From positions 186,001-250,000 of the forward strand of contig NZ_JAMXMX010000009.1 of assembly GCF_024055725.1 (NCBI RefSeq): a stretch of DNA of 64,000 nucleotides, read 5' to 3'. The notes below the pieces were generated by a model. It was given only the letters and a program-made list of their open reading frames with translations, had not been told where the DNA came from and searched no databases. This DNA comes from Actinoallomurus spadix (GTDB lineage: Bacteria; Actinomycetota; Actinomycetes; Streptosporangiales; Streptosporangiaceae). The position numbers were made by a program, and so were the translations under genes. Below, one piece after another: positions 55,198 to 63,762 of the stretch (its first letter is position 1; every line of letters begins with the position of its first letter).

Positions 55198-57345
55198 TCA
55201 CCGGCCCGACTCGACGCGCACCGGTACGGCCGGCGCCGCGGCGGGCGGCTCGGCGGCGGGCAGCAGGCGGGCGAGCCACCCCGGCAGCCACCAGTTCACC
55301 GCGCCGAGCAGCTCCATGACGGCGGGAACGAGCACCATGCGCACCACCGTCGCGTCGACCAGCACGGCCACTCCCAGGCCCAGGCCCATCTGCTTGACCG
55401 CGATGTCCGCACCGAGCAGCACCGACAGGAACACGCACACCATGATCGCCGCGGCGGCGGTGATCACCCGGGCGGTACGGGCCAGGCCGCGGGTGACGGC
55501 GAGCCGCGTCGGCGTCCCCGCGTCGTACTCCTCCCGGACTCGGGAGATGAGGAACACCTCGTAATCCATCGACAGCCCGAACAGGATCGGGAACATGAAC
55601 AGCGGCACCCAGGCGGTCACCGGCATCCCGGTCGGGAAGCCCAGCGCGTGCCCCAGCCATCCCCACTGCACGACCGCGGTGAGCACGCCGTACGCCGCCC
55701 CGATGGACAGCAGGTTCATCAGCGCGGCCTTGAGCGCGATGGCCACCGAGCGGACCAGCACCAGCAGCAGGACGAGGGACAGCCCGACGACCACCGCGAT
55801 CAGCCACGGCAGCCGCGAGATGACCGCGTCGGCGAAGTCGATCGCCACGGCGTTCGGCCCGCCGACGTAGACCCGCGGGCCGCCGGCGCGGTGCCGCTCG
55901 GCCATGGCGTCCCGCAGCCGGTGCACGAGCCTCGGCGTCGCGGCGTCCTGCAGGCCCGTCCTCGGATACGCGACGAACATGGCGGCCGTGCCGTCCGCGC
56001 CGGCCCGCACGGGAGTCACCGAGGCCACCCCCGCCGTACGGCGGACGGCCTCGGCTACCGGCCGTACGTCACCGGGCGACCGGACCACCACGACCAGCGG
56101 CGCGTCGTACCCGGCTCCGAAGCCGTCGGCGAGGATCCGGTGCGAGGCGTACGCGCTCGTGTCGTGCGGCTGGGTGCTGGAGTCGGTGAAGCTCAGCCGC
56201 ATCGACAGCGCCGGCACGGCCAGGACGAGCAGTGCGGCCGCCGAGACCGCCAGGGCGACGACCGGACGCCGCTGGATCACTCCGGCCCACCGCTCGGACA
56301 GAGGCCGGCGCGCGTGCCGCCGGGTCACGAACGGAAGCCCGAAGCGGTCGATGTTCCGGCCGGTGAAGCCGAGCAGCGCGGGCAGCAGGGTCACGGCGGT
56401 GACCATCGTCATCAGCACCGTCAGCGACGCGGCGACGGCGACCGCGTTCAGCAGCCGCTGGCCCATCACGAACAGCCCCAGCAGTGCGACGACCACGGTC
56501 GAGCCGGCGAACAGCACCGACCGCCCCGCCGTGGCGATCGCGACGACGGTCGCGTGCTCGGGATCCGCGCCCTCCTCGCCCAGGGTCTCGCGGTAACGGG
56601 TCACGATGAACAACGCATAGTCGACACCGACGCCGAGCCCGATGAGACCGGCGACGATCGGGCTGAAGCCCGGCGCGGGCAATACGTGGCCGAGCAGGGC
56701 GATGCCGGCCAGACCCGTGCCGATGCCGAAGACCGCCGTCACGATCGGCAGGCCCATGGCCAGCAGCGACCCGAACGCGATGAGCAGCACGATCACGGCC
56801 GCGAGCAGCCCGATGCCCTCGGTCGGCCCGCCACCCGGGGTCTCCGCCTTGACCACGGCCCCGCCGCCGAGCGCGAGGGTGAGGCCGTCTCCGGACGCTC
56901 TCCGCACATCGGAGATCATCGCGGTGACGTCCTTCACCGGCATGTCGTCCTCGTTCACGTCGAGCTGGACCGCCGCGAACGCCGTCCGGTGGTCCGGGGA
57001 CACCTGGCCGGGCACCTGGTACGGCGAGCTCACGGACGCGACGTGCGAGGCGCGGGCCAGGTCACCGAGCACCCTCTCCACCCGGGGCCGCACGGCCTCG
57101 ACGCCGCCGTCCGCGCGGACGGCGAGGGTGAGCGTGTCGCCGCTCCGGCCCGGGAAGTGCTTCTCGATCAGGTCGTGCGCCTGGGAGGACTCGGCCTTGC
57201 CGCCGGAGAAGTCGTTGTCGGCCGGCGCGGCGAAGCCGAAGCCGACCGCGATGACGATCGCGGCGCCGACCGTCCAGGCCGCCAGGACCAGGCGCCTACG
57301 GCGGTAACAGAAACGGGCCAGCCGTGCGAGCGGTCCGTCGTACAT
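55198..57345 (-). CDS. MMPL-family RND transporter
   Basis: A 715-residue export protein with 12 spans in two halves. The first half has FCYRRRRLVLAAWTVGAAIV and the large outside loop (SSQAHDLIEKHFPG and following). GLGVGVDYALFIVTRYRE and its counterpart LFGLSMDYEVFLISRVREEY carry the membrane Asp residues that relay protons. MMPL proteins export lipids or drugs. A 22-bp palindrome precedes it and a histidine kinase lies upstream, so it may be induced by that kinase. Confidence 0.9.
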   Translation of the reverse strand: MYDGPLARLARFCYRRRRLVLAAWTVGAAIVIAVGFGFAAPADNDFSGGKAESSQAHDLIEKHFPGRSGDTLTLAVRADGGVEAVRPRVERVLGDLARASHVASVSSPYQVPGQVSPDHRTAFAAVQLDVNEDDMPVKDVTAMISDVRRASGDGLTLALGGGAVVKAETPGGGPTEGIGLLAAVIVLLIAFGSLLAMGLPIVTAVFGIGTGLAGIALLGHVLPAPGFSPIVAGLIGLGVGVDYALFIVTRYRETLGEEGADPEHATVVAIATAGRSVLFAGSTVVVALLGLFVMGQRLLNAVAVAASLTVLMTMVTAVTLLPALLGFTGRNIDRFGLPFVTRRHARRPLSERWAGVIQRRPVVALAVSAAALLVLAVPALSMRLSFTDSSTQPHDTSAYASHRILADGFGAGYDAPLVVVVRSPGDVRPVAEAVRRTAGVASVTPVRAGADGTAAMFVAYPRTGLQDAATPRLVHRLRDAMAERHRAGGPRVYVGGPNAVAIDFADAVISRLPWLIAVVVGLSLVLLLVLVRSVAIALKAALMNLLSIGAAYGVLTAVVQWGWLGHALGFPTGMPVTAWVPLFMFPILFGLSMDYEVFLISRVREEYDAGTPTRLAVTRGLARTARVITAAAAIMVCVFLSVLLGADIAVKQMGLGLGVAVLVDATVVRMVLVPAVMELLGAVNWWLPGWLARLLPAAEPPAAAPAVPVRVESGR

Positions 57346-57437
57346 GGGATCACCTCGTGGGACGTGTCAATGGCGTCCCGAGGTTCGCGGGCGGTCGTGC
57401 TCACGCGCGTCCGTCCCGCGATGACACTTCCCGGCCC

Positions 57438-57459
57438 CCGTACTCCCCCGGGAGTACGG
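57438..57459. promoter_or_regulatory. perfect palindrome upstream of the MMPL gene
   Basis: Arms CCGTACTCCC and GGGAGTACGG flank two bases (CC). It lies 93 bp before the MMPL start and 36 bp past the kinase stop. It could be a response-regulator operator for the exporter, or a kinase terminator. Confidence 0.6.
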
Positions 57460-57494
57460 ACGGGTCGTCGCCCGTACGGAGCGGCGAGCGGCGC

Positions 57495-58655
57495 TCACCC
57501 GCGCCGCGGCGGATCCTCCGGTACACCCGAGACCGGCAGCCGCGCCGACACCGTGAACCCACCGGCGCCGCCCCGCCCCGCGGCGAACGAACCCCCGACC
57601 GCCTCGGCGCGCTCCCGCATCCCCGTCAGCCCGTTACCGGGCCGCCCGTTCCCGGGCGGGCCGGCACCGTCGTCGGCGACCTCGATGCGGAGCTCACCGG
57701 CGGCGTACGTCAGCGACACCCGCGCGGTCACCACCGGCCCGGCGTGCCGCAGCACGTTGGTCAGCGCCTCCTGCACGATCCGGTACGCGACGTGGTCCAC
57801 ATCCGCGGCGAGCCGTCCCGACCCCTCGCGGACGAGGTCGACCCGCAGCCCCGCCGTACGCAGCTCGTCCAGCAGGGCGGGCATCCGGTCGAGACCGTGC
57901 GCGGGCGCGGACGGGCCGCCGTCCCGCAGCATCCCGAGTGTCGCGCGCATCTCGGCCAGCGCCTGCCTGCCCGTCCTGCGGATCGCCGTCAGCGCCGCCC
58001 GCGACCCGTCGTCGCCGTCTCCGAGCAGGTGCAGGGCGCTGCCCGCCTGCACCGTGATCGTCGCCATGCTGTGCGCGACCGTGTCGTGCAGTTCGCGGGC
58101 GATCCGCAGCCGCTCCTCCGCGACCCGCCGGGCGGCCTCGCGTTCGCGGCTCTCCTCGGCCTGCCGGAGGCGCTCGCGCGTCTCGGCGGCCAGCTCGCGG
58201 CGGCTGCGGGCGTACTCGCCGAACAGGATGATCCCCGCCAGCAGCGTCACCTGCGGCAGCGAGTCGCTGAGCGTCTGCAGCAGCGCCTGGTCCTTCAGAC
58301 CGAGAAGGACGATATACCCGGCGATCAGGTAGAAGAGGGTGACCCCGGTCGCCCAGCGCCACTTCCCCGCCAGGGACGCGAAGTACAGCTGGACCGACAG
58401 CGCGAACGCAGGGGAGAAGCCCGGATACCCCGTCGAGTAGTAGACGAACAGCAGCGCGGCGGAGGCCAGCAGGGCCCCGAGCGGCCGGCGGCGGTGCAAC
58501 GGGATCGGCAACGCGATCAGCGCGGCCATGAGGTACGCCCCGAGGTCCACCGGCCGCGCCCGGGGCTCGGTCGCCACCGACACGGTGACGCACAGCCCGA
58601 CCACCACGCCGGTCGTCAGCAGCAGATCGAGCACCACGGCGCGGGACGGACGCAT
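57495..58655 (-). CDS. NarL/DesK-type sensor histidine kinase
   Basis: A 386-residue kinase. Five to six membrane helices fill residues 10-150. The phosphoacceptor box is LRIARELHDTVAHSMATITV, and the ATPase domain has QEALTNVLRHAG, a DDGAGPPGNG loop and GLTGMRERAEAVGG. No response regulator gene is adjacent, although this class nearly always comes with one. The upstream neighbour is a thiolase-like gene and the downstream one the MMPL exporter. Confidence 0.9.
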   Translation of the reverse strand: MRPSRAVVLDLLLTTGVVVGLCVTVSVATEPRARPVDLGAYLMAALIALPIPLHRRRPLGALLASAALLFVYYSTGYPGFSPAFALSVQLYFASLAGKWRWATGVTLFYLIAGYIVLLGLKDQALLQTLSDSLPQVTLLAGIILFGEYARSRRELAAETRERLRQAEESREREAARRVAEERLRIARELHDTVAHSMATITVQAGSALHLLGDGDDGSRAALTAIRRTGRQALAEMRATLGMLRDGGPSAPAHGLDRMPALLDELRTAGLRVDLVREGSGRLAADVDHVAYRIVQEALTNVLRHAGPVVTARVSLTYAAGELRIEVADDGAGPPGNGRPGNGLTGMRERAEAVGGSFAAGRGGAGGFTVSARLPVSGVPEDPPRRG

Positions 58656-58719
58656 GCGCCAGAACCTACGCCGCGCCGCCCCTCCCCCGCAGTCGGGCTG
58701 CCCCTACCCCCGCCGGAGT

Positions 58720-59829
58720 TCACCGGCCGGTCCCCGGGCGGACGAGGATCGCGGCACTGCCGTAGGAGCCGCCGAAGCCGGTGCAGAGCGCGACCTCGGC
58801 GCCGGGGACCTGGTTCACCCCGTCGCCCCGCAGCTGCCGGACCGCCTCGGCGACGTTGTTGAGGCCGTGCACGTAGCCCTCCGACAGCAGCCCGCCGTGC
58901 GGGTTGACGGTGGCCAGGCCGTCGTGGAGGGTCGCGGCGAGGTCGGCGCGGGCGCACAGCCCGAAGTCCTCCAGCTGGCGCGGGACCAGCCAGGAGTAGG
59001 CGTCGTACAGCAGGGCGACGTCGACGTCGGCCGGCGTCATCCCCGCGGCGGCGAACAGCGGGCCGGCCACGTGGGAGGAGAAGATCCTCGTCACGTCGTC
59101 GGTCCGGTCCATGGCCGAGGCGCCCGGACCGCCGCCCCGTACGACGGCGTGGACGCGTGGCGCGGCCGGCGCGCGGTCGGCGGACGTGATGACGAGCGCG
59201 CAGGCGCCGTCCGTCTCCTGGCAGCAGTCGGCGCGGCGCAGGGGCGAGGCCACCATCGGGCTCGCCCAGTAGTCCTCCACCTCCCGGCGCAGCGCCCGGG
59301 GATTGGCCACGGCGTGGGTGCGCGAACCGCGCACCACCGCGCACAGGTGCTCCTCGGTGAGGCCGGTGTGGTGCAGGTAACGCTGGGCGGCGAGGGCGAA
59401 CTGCTGCACCGGGCCGGCCAGGCCGTACGGGTGGGTGAACTGCTCCTCGACGCCCTCCCCCAGCTTCAGGGAGAGGGTGTTCATCCGCCGCCCGGAACGC
59501 CCGTTCAGGGCGCGGTAGACCAGGACCGTACGGGCCAGGCCGGCGTCGATGAGCATGGCGGCGTCACCGAGGATCGAGGCGCACTGGGTGCCTCCGCCGT
59601 AGATCTCGTTGTGCCAGCCGAGTTCGATCCGCAGCTCCCGGGCGACGTGGATCACCGGGGCGGAGTCGCCGAGGTGGTAGCCGAGGATCGCGTCGGGCCG
59701 CTGCCCGGCCTCGTCGATCGCGTGGCGGGCGGCCTCGACGGCGAGCTGCAGTTCGGTTCGGCCGGAGTGGCGGGACAGGTCCGTCATCCCCACCCCGGCG
59801 ACCGCCGCCTTACCGGAGAAGCCCTGCAT
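58720..59829 (-). CDS. second thiolase-like / lipid-transfer-type protein
   Basis: A 369-residue paralogue of the protein at 32038. It shares CCQETDGACALVITSADRA and LSEGYVHGLNNVAEAV, but keeps a Cys at the nucleophile position (GGTQCAS, Cys83). No DUF35 gene is next to it, so it may share the one at 31628. KstR2-like site 6 lies 12 bp upstream of ATG 59829. A CoA-thiolysis or aldolase step is plausible. Confidence 0.82.
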   Translation of the reverse strand: MQGFSGKAAVAGVGMTDLSRHSGRTELQLAVEAARHAIDEAGQRPDAILGYHLGDSAPVIHVARELRIELGWHNEIYGGGTQCASILGDAAMLIDAGLARTVLVYRALNGRSGRRMNTLSLKLGEGVEEQFTHPYGLAGPVQQFALAAQRYLHHTGLTEEHLCAVVRGSRTHAVANPRALRREVEDYWASPMVASPLRRADCCQETDGACALVITSADRAPAAPRVHAVVRGGGPGASAMDRTDDVTRIFSSHVAGPLFAAAGMTPADVDVALLYDAYSWLVPRQLEDFGLCARADLAATLHDGLATVNPHGGLLSEGYVHGLNNVAEAVRQLRGDGVNQVPGAEVALCTGFGGSYGSAAILVRPGTGR

Positions 59830-59841
59830 CCGTCCAGTCTA

Positions 59842-59855
59842 GCCAAGCGCTTGTT
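59842..59855. promoter_or_regulatory. KstR2-like operator, site 6
   Basis: GCCAAGCGCTTGTT matches AnCAAGnnCTTGnT with one mismatch (first base) and includes the perfect 10-bp core CAAGCGCTTG. It sits 12 bp before the second thiolase-like gene. Confidence 0.65.
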
Positions 59856-59917
59856 CGCGAAGCCGTCCGAGTCATCAGGGCGCCGACGCGTCGCCATCGG
59901 TATCACGGCCAGGTGTG

Positions 59918-59936
59918 GTCCGAATATTCTTCGGAC
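59918..59936. promoter_or_regulatory. inverted repeat before the AsnC gene
   Basis: GTCCGAA and TTCGGAC flank five bases (TATTC), the size usual for Lrp/AsnC operators. A related CCGAACGATCGTCGG lies at 60546-60560 before the exporter gene. Confidence 0.55.
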
Positions 59937-60001
59937 GACGGACCGTTGAGCCGACGTTCCGCGTACGGCGTTCGGCGCGGCGGCGATGAGTGGAGGGTCA
60001 C

Positions 60002-60493
60002 ATGGACGCGGTGGATCAGGCGATCCTGCGGCGGCTGCAGCGGGACGGCCGGCAGACGAACCGGGAGCTGGCCGAGGCGGTCGGCATCGCGCCGTCGACC
60101 GCGCTGGAGCGGACCCGGGCGCTGCGCGCCCGGGGCGTCATCACCGGCTTCCACGCCGCGGTGGACCCGGCGGCGCTGGGCCGGAGCGTGCAGGCGCTGA
60201 TCTCGATCCGGATCCGGCCGCAGTCGCGCGAGGCCATCGAGTCGGTCCGCGACACGATGGCGGCGCTGCCCGAGACGCTGGGCGTGTTCGTGGTCACGGG
60301 CAACGAGGACGTCCTCGTGCACGTCGCGGTGCCGAGCACGGCGTACCTCCGCGACTTCGTGCTGGACCGCTTGGCCCGGCGCAAGGAGTTCGTGGACGTC
60401 CGCACCACGGTGGTCTTCGACTATGTCCAGCCGGTCGAGCAGGCCGAACTTCCGGCGGCCGATGACCGTGGTCGCCGAACTCCGTACGCCTGA
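60002..60493 (+). CDS. Lrp/AsnC-family regulator
   Basis: A 163-residue regulator. The helix-turn-helix is LRRLQRDGRQTNRELAEAVG then IAPSTALERTRAL; the ligand-binding RAM domain has QALISIRIRPQSREAIES and GNEDVLVHVAVPS. ATG 60002 has GGAGGG at good spacing. It precedes an EamA exporter on the same strand and probably controls it in response to an amino acid. Confidence 0.9.
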   Translation: MDAVDQAILRRLQRDGRQTNRELAEAVGIAPSTALERTRALRARGVITGFHAAVDPAALGRSVQALISIRIRPQSREAIESVRDTMAALPETLGVFVVTGNEDVLVHVAVPSTAYLRDFVLDRLARRKEFVDVRTTVVFDYVQPVEQAELPAADDRGRRTPYA

Positions 60494-60602
60494 ACCGCCC
60501 CGGACCCGGTTTCGACCGAAGGAAAGCCCGCTCTGAGCGGTGACACCGAACGATCGTCGGTCCAGCATCGGTATCTCCGCACTTACGCCTAGCGTTCCCG
60601 GC

Positions 60603-61583
60603 ATGGAGCAACGAAATGACCTGGCCGGAGTCTGGCTCGTGCTGGCGGCCGGGGTGCTGTGGGCGACGGTGGGGCCCGCCCAGGTGTTCGCGGACTCGCC
60701 GGCCGGACCGGTGGCGCTGGGCGGGGCCCGCATCCTGACGGGCGGCCTGGTGCTGGCCCTGGTGGTCCTGGCGACGCGCCGGGACGCGTTCCGCACGCTG
60801 ACGCGGAGCGCGTGGCCGCCTCTGCTGGCCGCCTCCTGCGCGACCGGGGTCTTCCAGGCGGCCTTCATGAGCTCCGTGGCCCGTACCGGCGCGGCGGTGG
60901 CCACGGCGGTCGCGTTCGGCGTCGCGCCGGTCAGCACCGGTGTCGTCGAGCGGATCGCGCTCGGCACCCGGTTCTCGCGGGGATGGGTGGTCGGCACGTG
61001 CGCCGCCGTCCTCGGCTGCGCCCTGGTGGTGACGCCGGACGGGCCGGTTCACGTCGACCCGTACGGCGTGCTGCTCGGCGTCGTGTCGGGTGGCTGCTAC
61101 GGGGTGTACACGGTGGCGGCCAAGCGGCTCACCGGGGACCGGGTCGACATGCGGGCGGCGGTATCGGTGACCCTTCTCATCGGCGGGTCGTTCCTGGCGC
61201 CGTGGACGCTGTCGCGGCTGCCGGATCTCGGCACGGCGCGTTCTCTCCTGGTGGCCGGCTGGCTGGGCCCGGTGACGGCGGCGCTGGCGTACTCGCTGTT
61301 CGTCGCCGGGCTGCGCCGGGTCACCGCGGCGACGGCGGGCACCCTGTCGCTGGCCGAGCCGCTCGTGGCCACGGCGCTGGCCGTGCTGTTCCTGGGCGAG
61401 CGGATGTCCGTGCCGGTCGCGGCGGGGTCCGTGCTGCTGCTCGGGGGGCTGGTGGTGGTCTCGATCCCCGGTCGCCCCTCCCGGCGCCCGGAGCGCGCGG
61501 GAGGGCTCCCGTCCGCGGCCGCGGACGCGCCGGGGGTCAGAGTCCGTACTGGACCGCGGCGCGTTCGGCGAGGATCGGCGTGA
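60603..61583 (+). CDS. EamA/DMT-family exporter
   Basis: A 326-residue carrier with ten spans in two EamA repeats. The first starts GVWLVLAAGVLWATVGPAQV; the second has GVLLGVVSGGCYGVYTVAAK and TLSLAEPLVATALAVLFLGE. Family members export amino acids or related metabolites, which fits the AsnC gene next door. The 3' end overlaps the convergent Dabb gene by 47 bp; the true C-terminus could be shorter in function. Confidence 0.85.
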   Translation: MEQRNDLAGVWLVLAAGVLWATVGPAQVFADSPAGPVALGGARILTGGLVLALVVLATRRDAFRTLTRSAWPPLLAASCATGVFQAAFMSSVARTGAAVATAVAFGVAPVSTGVVERIALGTRFSRGWVVGTCAAVLGCALVVTPDGPVHVDPYGVLLGVVSGGCYGVYTVAAKRLTGDRVDMRAAVSVTLLIGGSFLAPWTLSRLPDLGTARSLLVAGWLGPVTAALAYSLFVAGLRRVTAATAGTLSLAEPLVATALAVLFLGERMSVPVAAGSVLLLGGLVVVSIPGRPSRRPERAGGLPSAAADAPGVRVRTGPRRVRRGSA

Positions 61584-61836
61584 GGCACTCGTCGATGACG
61601 GCGCGGTGCACCGGGTGGTCGCGGTAGACGGTGTAGGCGTCACGGTCGGCGAAGTCCGCGACCACGGCGAAGTCGAAGTTGCCGGGGTTCAGCCCGGCGT
61701 CGGCGCCCACGTGGTACGCCTCGATCTCGCGGATGGCGCCGGGGAGGGCGGTCAGCCGCTCCACCAGCTCCCGCTTCCGCTCTTCCGTCGCGCTCTCGTT
61801 CCAGCGGAACATCACCACGTGCCGGAACCCGGCCAT
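61537..61836 (-). CDS. Dabb (dimeric alpha/beta barrel) protein
   Basis: A 99-residue protein with the family start RHVVMFRWNESATEERKREL, GLNPGNFDFAVVADFADRDA and YRDHPVHRAVIDECLTPIL. Dabb proteins include olivetolic acid cyclase-like and stress-response members; no reaction can be given. ATG 61836 is 73 bp downstream of the amidohydrolase on the same strand. Confidence 0.88.
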   Translation of the reverse strand: MAGFRHVVMFRWNESATEERKRELVERLTALPGAIREIEAYHVGADAGLNPGNFDFAVVADFADRDAYTVYRDHPVHRAVIDECLTPILAERAAVQYGL

Positions 61837-61909
61837 GTCGCCTCCTCGATCGATGGTTCGCCGACGACGATACGAGAAGGGCCGCGGCGGGGGGCGGGCG
61901 CCACGCGGT

Positions 61910-63142
61910 TCACTCAGCGAGATGCGCGGCCGTGCGTTCGGCCAGGTCGAAGGCCCGCCGGAGGTCGGCGCGCAGCAGCCGGCCGCCCCGCTTGACGATC
62001 TCCCCGCCGACCAGGACGGTGTCCACGTTGCTCAGGTCGGCCGCCGTGACCACGGCGGTGATCGGGTCGCGCAGCGGCACCAGGTTCGGGGTGTCGGCGC
62101 GGAGGAGGACGAGGTCGGCCTGCTTGCCGGGCCGCAGCGACCCGATGCGGTCGTCGAGGCCGAGCGCGGCGGCGCCGTCGAGAGTGGCCATGCGCAGCAC
62201 GTCGGCCGCGGAGACGGTGGGATCGTCGGCGCGCGTCGCCGCGAAGGCCGCGCGCATCAGGCCGAACATGTCGCCGCCGACGCTGGTCACGGCGTCCGCG
62301 CCGAGCGTCGTGCGGACCCCGGCGGCGCGCAGGCGGCCGAGCTCCGGGCGGCCGAGGCGCATCTGCTCCTCCAGGACCGGGGCGACCGAGGCGGTGCCGC
62401 CGCTGTCGGCGATGAGCTTGAGCGCCTCGTCGGTGACCCCGTTGAGGTGGATGTAGGTGGTGTCCGCGCCGAGGAGGCCGTGGTCGCGCAGCCGCTCGAT
62501 CGGGCCGGGGCCGTTGACGTGGACGCTGATCCGCAGGCCGAGTTCCCGGGCGAGGCGCCAGTCGGCCTCCGTGTCCTCGACGCTCGCGAAGCCGGGCCCC
62601 CAGGCGGCGAGCGTCGCCGAGACGCGGCCGCCGACGAGGCCGAGCACCCGGCGCACCTCGCCGGGCCGCCGCTCGTCCGGCGCCGGGTGGGCGTAGCCGA
62701 AGACGGCGCGGATGCCGGAGTCGCGCAGGGCGGTGACGGCCGCGTCGGTGTGGTCGGGCGAGCGCTGGATGTGGGACCAGTCGAGCAGCGTGGTGATCCC
62801 GGAGTTGAGGCATTCGAGCGCGCCGGCGAGGTTGCCCGCGTGGACGTCCTCGGGCCGGAACCGGGGCGCGGCGCCGTACACGATCGCCTCGAGGTACTCG
62901 GCGAGGGAGGCGTACGGGGCGGTGGACCGCAGCACGCTCTGCCAGGTATGGCGGTGGGTGTCGACGAAGCCGGGGAGCACGATGTGGTCCCGCGCGTCGA
63001 TGACCTCGGCGCCCTCGGCGGGCAGGCCGGGACCGACGGCGGTGATCACACCGTCCTCGATCAGCAGGTCGGTCGCGGGCGTGGCGCGCGGCGCGGGCTC
63101 GGTGTCGATGACGAGCCCGCGCCGGATCAGGATCCGGGACAT
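61910..63142 (-). CDS. amidohydrolase (TrzA/AtzA/deaminase-like)
   Basis: A 410-residue metal-dependent hydrolase. The metal motif is VLPGFVDTHRHTWQ, with further ligands expected in RISVHVNGPG, YIHLNGVT and TLGADAVT. The N-terminal small sandwich (ILIRRGLVIDTE) and the closing GSLRPGKQADLVLLRADTP segment are typical. A His-to-Asn change in VHVNG and IHLNG should be checked against the family. Likely a deaminase or dechlorinase; substrate unknown. ATG 63142 has AAAAGGA. It is divergent from a MarR gene. Confidence 0.85.
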   Translation of the reverse strand: MSRILIRRGLVIDTEPAPRATPATDLLIEDGVITAVGPGLPAEGAEVIDARDHIVLPGFVDTHRHTWQSVLRSTAPYASLAEYLEAIVYGAAPRFRPEDVHAGNLAGALECLNSGITTLLDWSHIQRSPDHTDAAVTALRDSGIRAVFGYAHPAPDERRPGEVRRVLGLVGGRVSATLAAWGPGFASVEDTEADWRLARELGLRISVHVNGPGPIERLRDHGLLGADTTYIHLNGVTDEALKLIADSGGTASVAPVLEEQMRLGRPELGRLRAAGVRTTLGADAVTSVGGDMFGLMRAAFAATRADDPTVSAADVLRMATLDGAAALGLDDRIGSLRPGKQADLVLLRADTPNLVPLRDPITAVVTAADLSNVDTVLVGGEIVKRGGRLLRADLRRAFDLAERTAAHLAE

Positions 63143-63155
63143 GATTAATCCTTTT

Positions 63156-63171
63156 CCAGAAAGCTTTTTGG
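63156..63171. promoter_or_regulatory. near-perfect MarR-type palindrome
   Basis: CCAGAAAGCTTTTTGG is palindromic except for one base pair, with the core AAAGCTTT and an extra GAAAGCT half just downstream. It lies between the amidohydrolase and the MarR gene, so it likely controls both. Confidence 0.7.
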
Positions 63172-63206
63172 AAAGCTATCACGCTGGCCGACTAGGCTCA
63201 ACGGCC

Positions 63207-63719
63207 ATGGAACGGCGGGATCGCGTGGACGCCATGCTCGCGGCCTGGCGCGCGGAGGACCCTGAGGTCGCGACGCTGACGCTGGAGCTCACCAAGCGCG
63301 TCGGGCGCCTGTCCGCGCTGAGCATGGAGGCCACGCAGCGGGCACTGGAGGAGTTCGGCGTGACCTACGCGGAGTTCGACGTGCTGGCGACGCTTCGCCG
63401 GTCCGGCCGGCCGTACCGCCTCAAGCCGGGCACGCTCGCGGAGTCGTCGATGCTGACGACCGGCGGCACCAGCAACATCCTGCAGCGACTCGGCGCGGCG
63501 GGCCTGGTGCGACGGGAGCCGGACCCGGACGACCGGCGCAGCTCGTGGGTCCGCCTGACCCCGGAGGGCCTCGAACTGACGGGCCGGATCGTCGCCGCGA
63601 CCGGCCGGGCCCACGAGGCGCTGTTCGAGAAGGTCCCGGAGGAGACCGGGCGGGCACTGGCGGATCTTCTCCGGGAGGTTCTGCTCACGCTCGGCGACGA
63701 GGCTCCGCGCCGGCCCTGA
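63207..63719 (+). CDS. MarR-family regulator
   Basis: A 170-residue winged-helix regulator. The DNA-binding part reads TPGTL-like (KPGTLAESSMLTTGGTSNIL), LGAAGLVRREPDPDDRRSSW and VRLTPEGLEL. It is adjacent to and divergent from the amidohydrolase and probably senses its substrate. ATG 63207 lacks an obvious ribosome site. A terminator follows. Confidence 0.9.
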   Translation: MERRDRVDAMLAAWRAEDPEVATLTLELTKRVGRLSALSMEATQRALEEFGVTYAEFDVLATLRRSGRPYRLKPGTLAESSMLTTGGTSNILQRLGAAGLVRREPDPDDRRSSWVRLTPEGLELTGRIVAATGRAHEALFEKVPEETGRALADLLREVLLTLGDEAPRRP

Positions 63720-63729
63720 ACGGAGACGG

Positions 63730-63762
63730 CAGGGCGGCCGGGTCGTCCGCCCGGCCGCCCTG
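63730..63762 (+). terminator. strong hairpin terminator after marR
   Basis: Arms CAGGGCGGCCGGG and CCCGGCCGCCCTG pair perfectly over 13 bp with a seven-base loop, ten bases past the stop codon. Confidence 0.85.
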
